Source: Maniola hyperantus (lineage: Eukaryota > Arthropoda > Insecta > Lepidoptera > Nymphalidae). From it: a stretch of DNA of 64,000 nt. The notes under the pieces are model-generated. The model searched no databases. It was not told where the DNA came from and saw only the letters and a list, made by a program, of their open reading frames with translations. Positions 63,711-64,000 of the stretch are shown here, piece after piece; the stretch's first letter is position 1, and every line of letters begins with the position of its first letter. The position numbers and the translations under genes were made by a program. Location: positions 7,874,001 to 7,938,000 of the forward strand of contig NC_048546.1 of NCBI RefSeq assembly GCF_902806685.2, given 5' to 3'.

Positions 63711-64000
63711 TTCTAATTAACCATACTGACATAAATCTTCAAACAGGGGTAACACTTCCCGACACCATTTATAAATTAGCTTGACGATCTCTTTAGGTCA
63801 AAAATATTAGTTTCACTTAATACTTGCAACTGCACTGAGGGACTTGCAGAACTCAGTGCCCAAGATCCCTATTTTAGGAATGCTGTCAGACATGATGGTC
63901 CCAAAATATAACTTCCAGAGGTCCTATCGTGTGGAAATCCCAGATATAGAGGAATGATTAAGCAACAAAATCACTTGGCCATCGGGCAGTCCGATGGCTC
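63711..64000. other. No recognisable feature
   Basis: Nothing identified up to the window edge. Confidence 0.4.

Overview
The window looks like non-coding DNA from a moth or butterfly (Lepidoptera). It is AT-rich and its open frames are short. It is densely strewn with repeats typical of lepidopteran genomes: Helitron-like elements ending in a motif close to CACGCGGACGAAGTCGCGGG followed by CAGCTAG, tRNA-derived SINEs that end in CATCATGATCAACCCATCG when read from the far strand, truncated LINE 3' ends of RTE and CR1/Jockey type, and several inverted-repeat MITEs. Family or species cannot be decided from the sequence alone. I see no confirmed protein-coding host gene. The window is best read as intergenic DNA or the inside of a very long intron.

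Layout. 0-5 kb: a near-perfect 193-bp fold-back, a 145-bp MITE, two opposed copies of a 420-450 bp GGGTTCCGT repeat, a Helitron and two opposed LINE 3' ends. 5-18 kb: SINEs, Helitrons, a GC-rich MITE, a 174-bp MITE, a scrap of LINE reverse transcriptase tail and a MITE with AAACGTAGTTTGG ends. 18-19 kb: an RTE tail, then a GC-rich repeat-free island at 18530-18960, which is the best candidate cis-regulatory stretch. 20-24 kb: LINE, SINE and Helitron remnants and a tRNA-Ser-like element flanked by two copies of its own tail. 25-27 kb: two unassigned open frames. 28-46 kb: mostly unannotatable AT-rich DNA with scattered Helitrons, two more copies of the GC-rich MITE, a composite inverted-repeat element near 38.6-39.3 kb and a Helitron interrupted by a LINE scrap with a 12-bp target duplication. 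46-54 kb: sparse. 54-56.2 kb: unassigned frames and a short candidate two-exon gene whose frame stays open across a 95-bp intron. 56-60 kb: Helitrons, a head-to-head SINE pair forming a 560-bp inverted repeat, a 5'-truncated CR1/Jockey-type LINE with a readable reverse-transcriptase C-terminus, and an internally deleted PIF/Harbinger transposase. 60-64 kb: sparse, ending with an RTE tail and a Helitron.

No autonomous element survives. Every LINE is 5'-truncated, no Helitron carries Rep/helicase coding sequence, and the one DNA transposase is deleted and frameshifted. All were probably mobilised in trans by elements elsewhere. The history is readable from nesting, for example a LINE scrap inside a Helitron and a Helitron tail behind an RTE tail. 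The items most worth follow-up are the candidate two-exon gene at 55.8-56.2 kb, the GC-rich island at 18.5-19.0 kb, the SINE palindrome at 57.2-57.8 kb, and three unidentified families: the GC-rich MITE, the 28.9/36.8 kb repeat and the 6.6/53.2 kb repeat.
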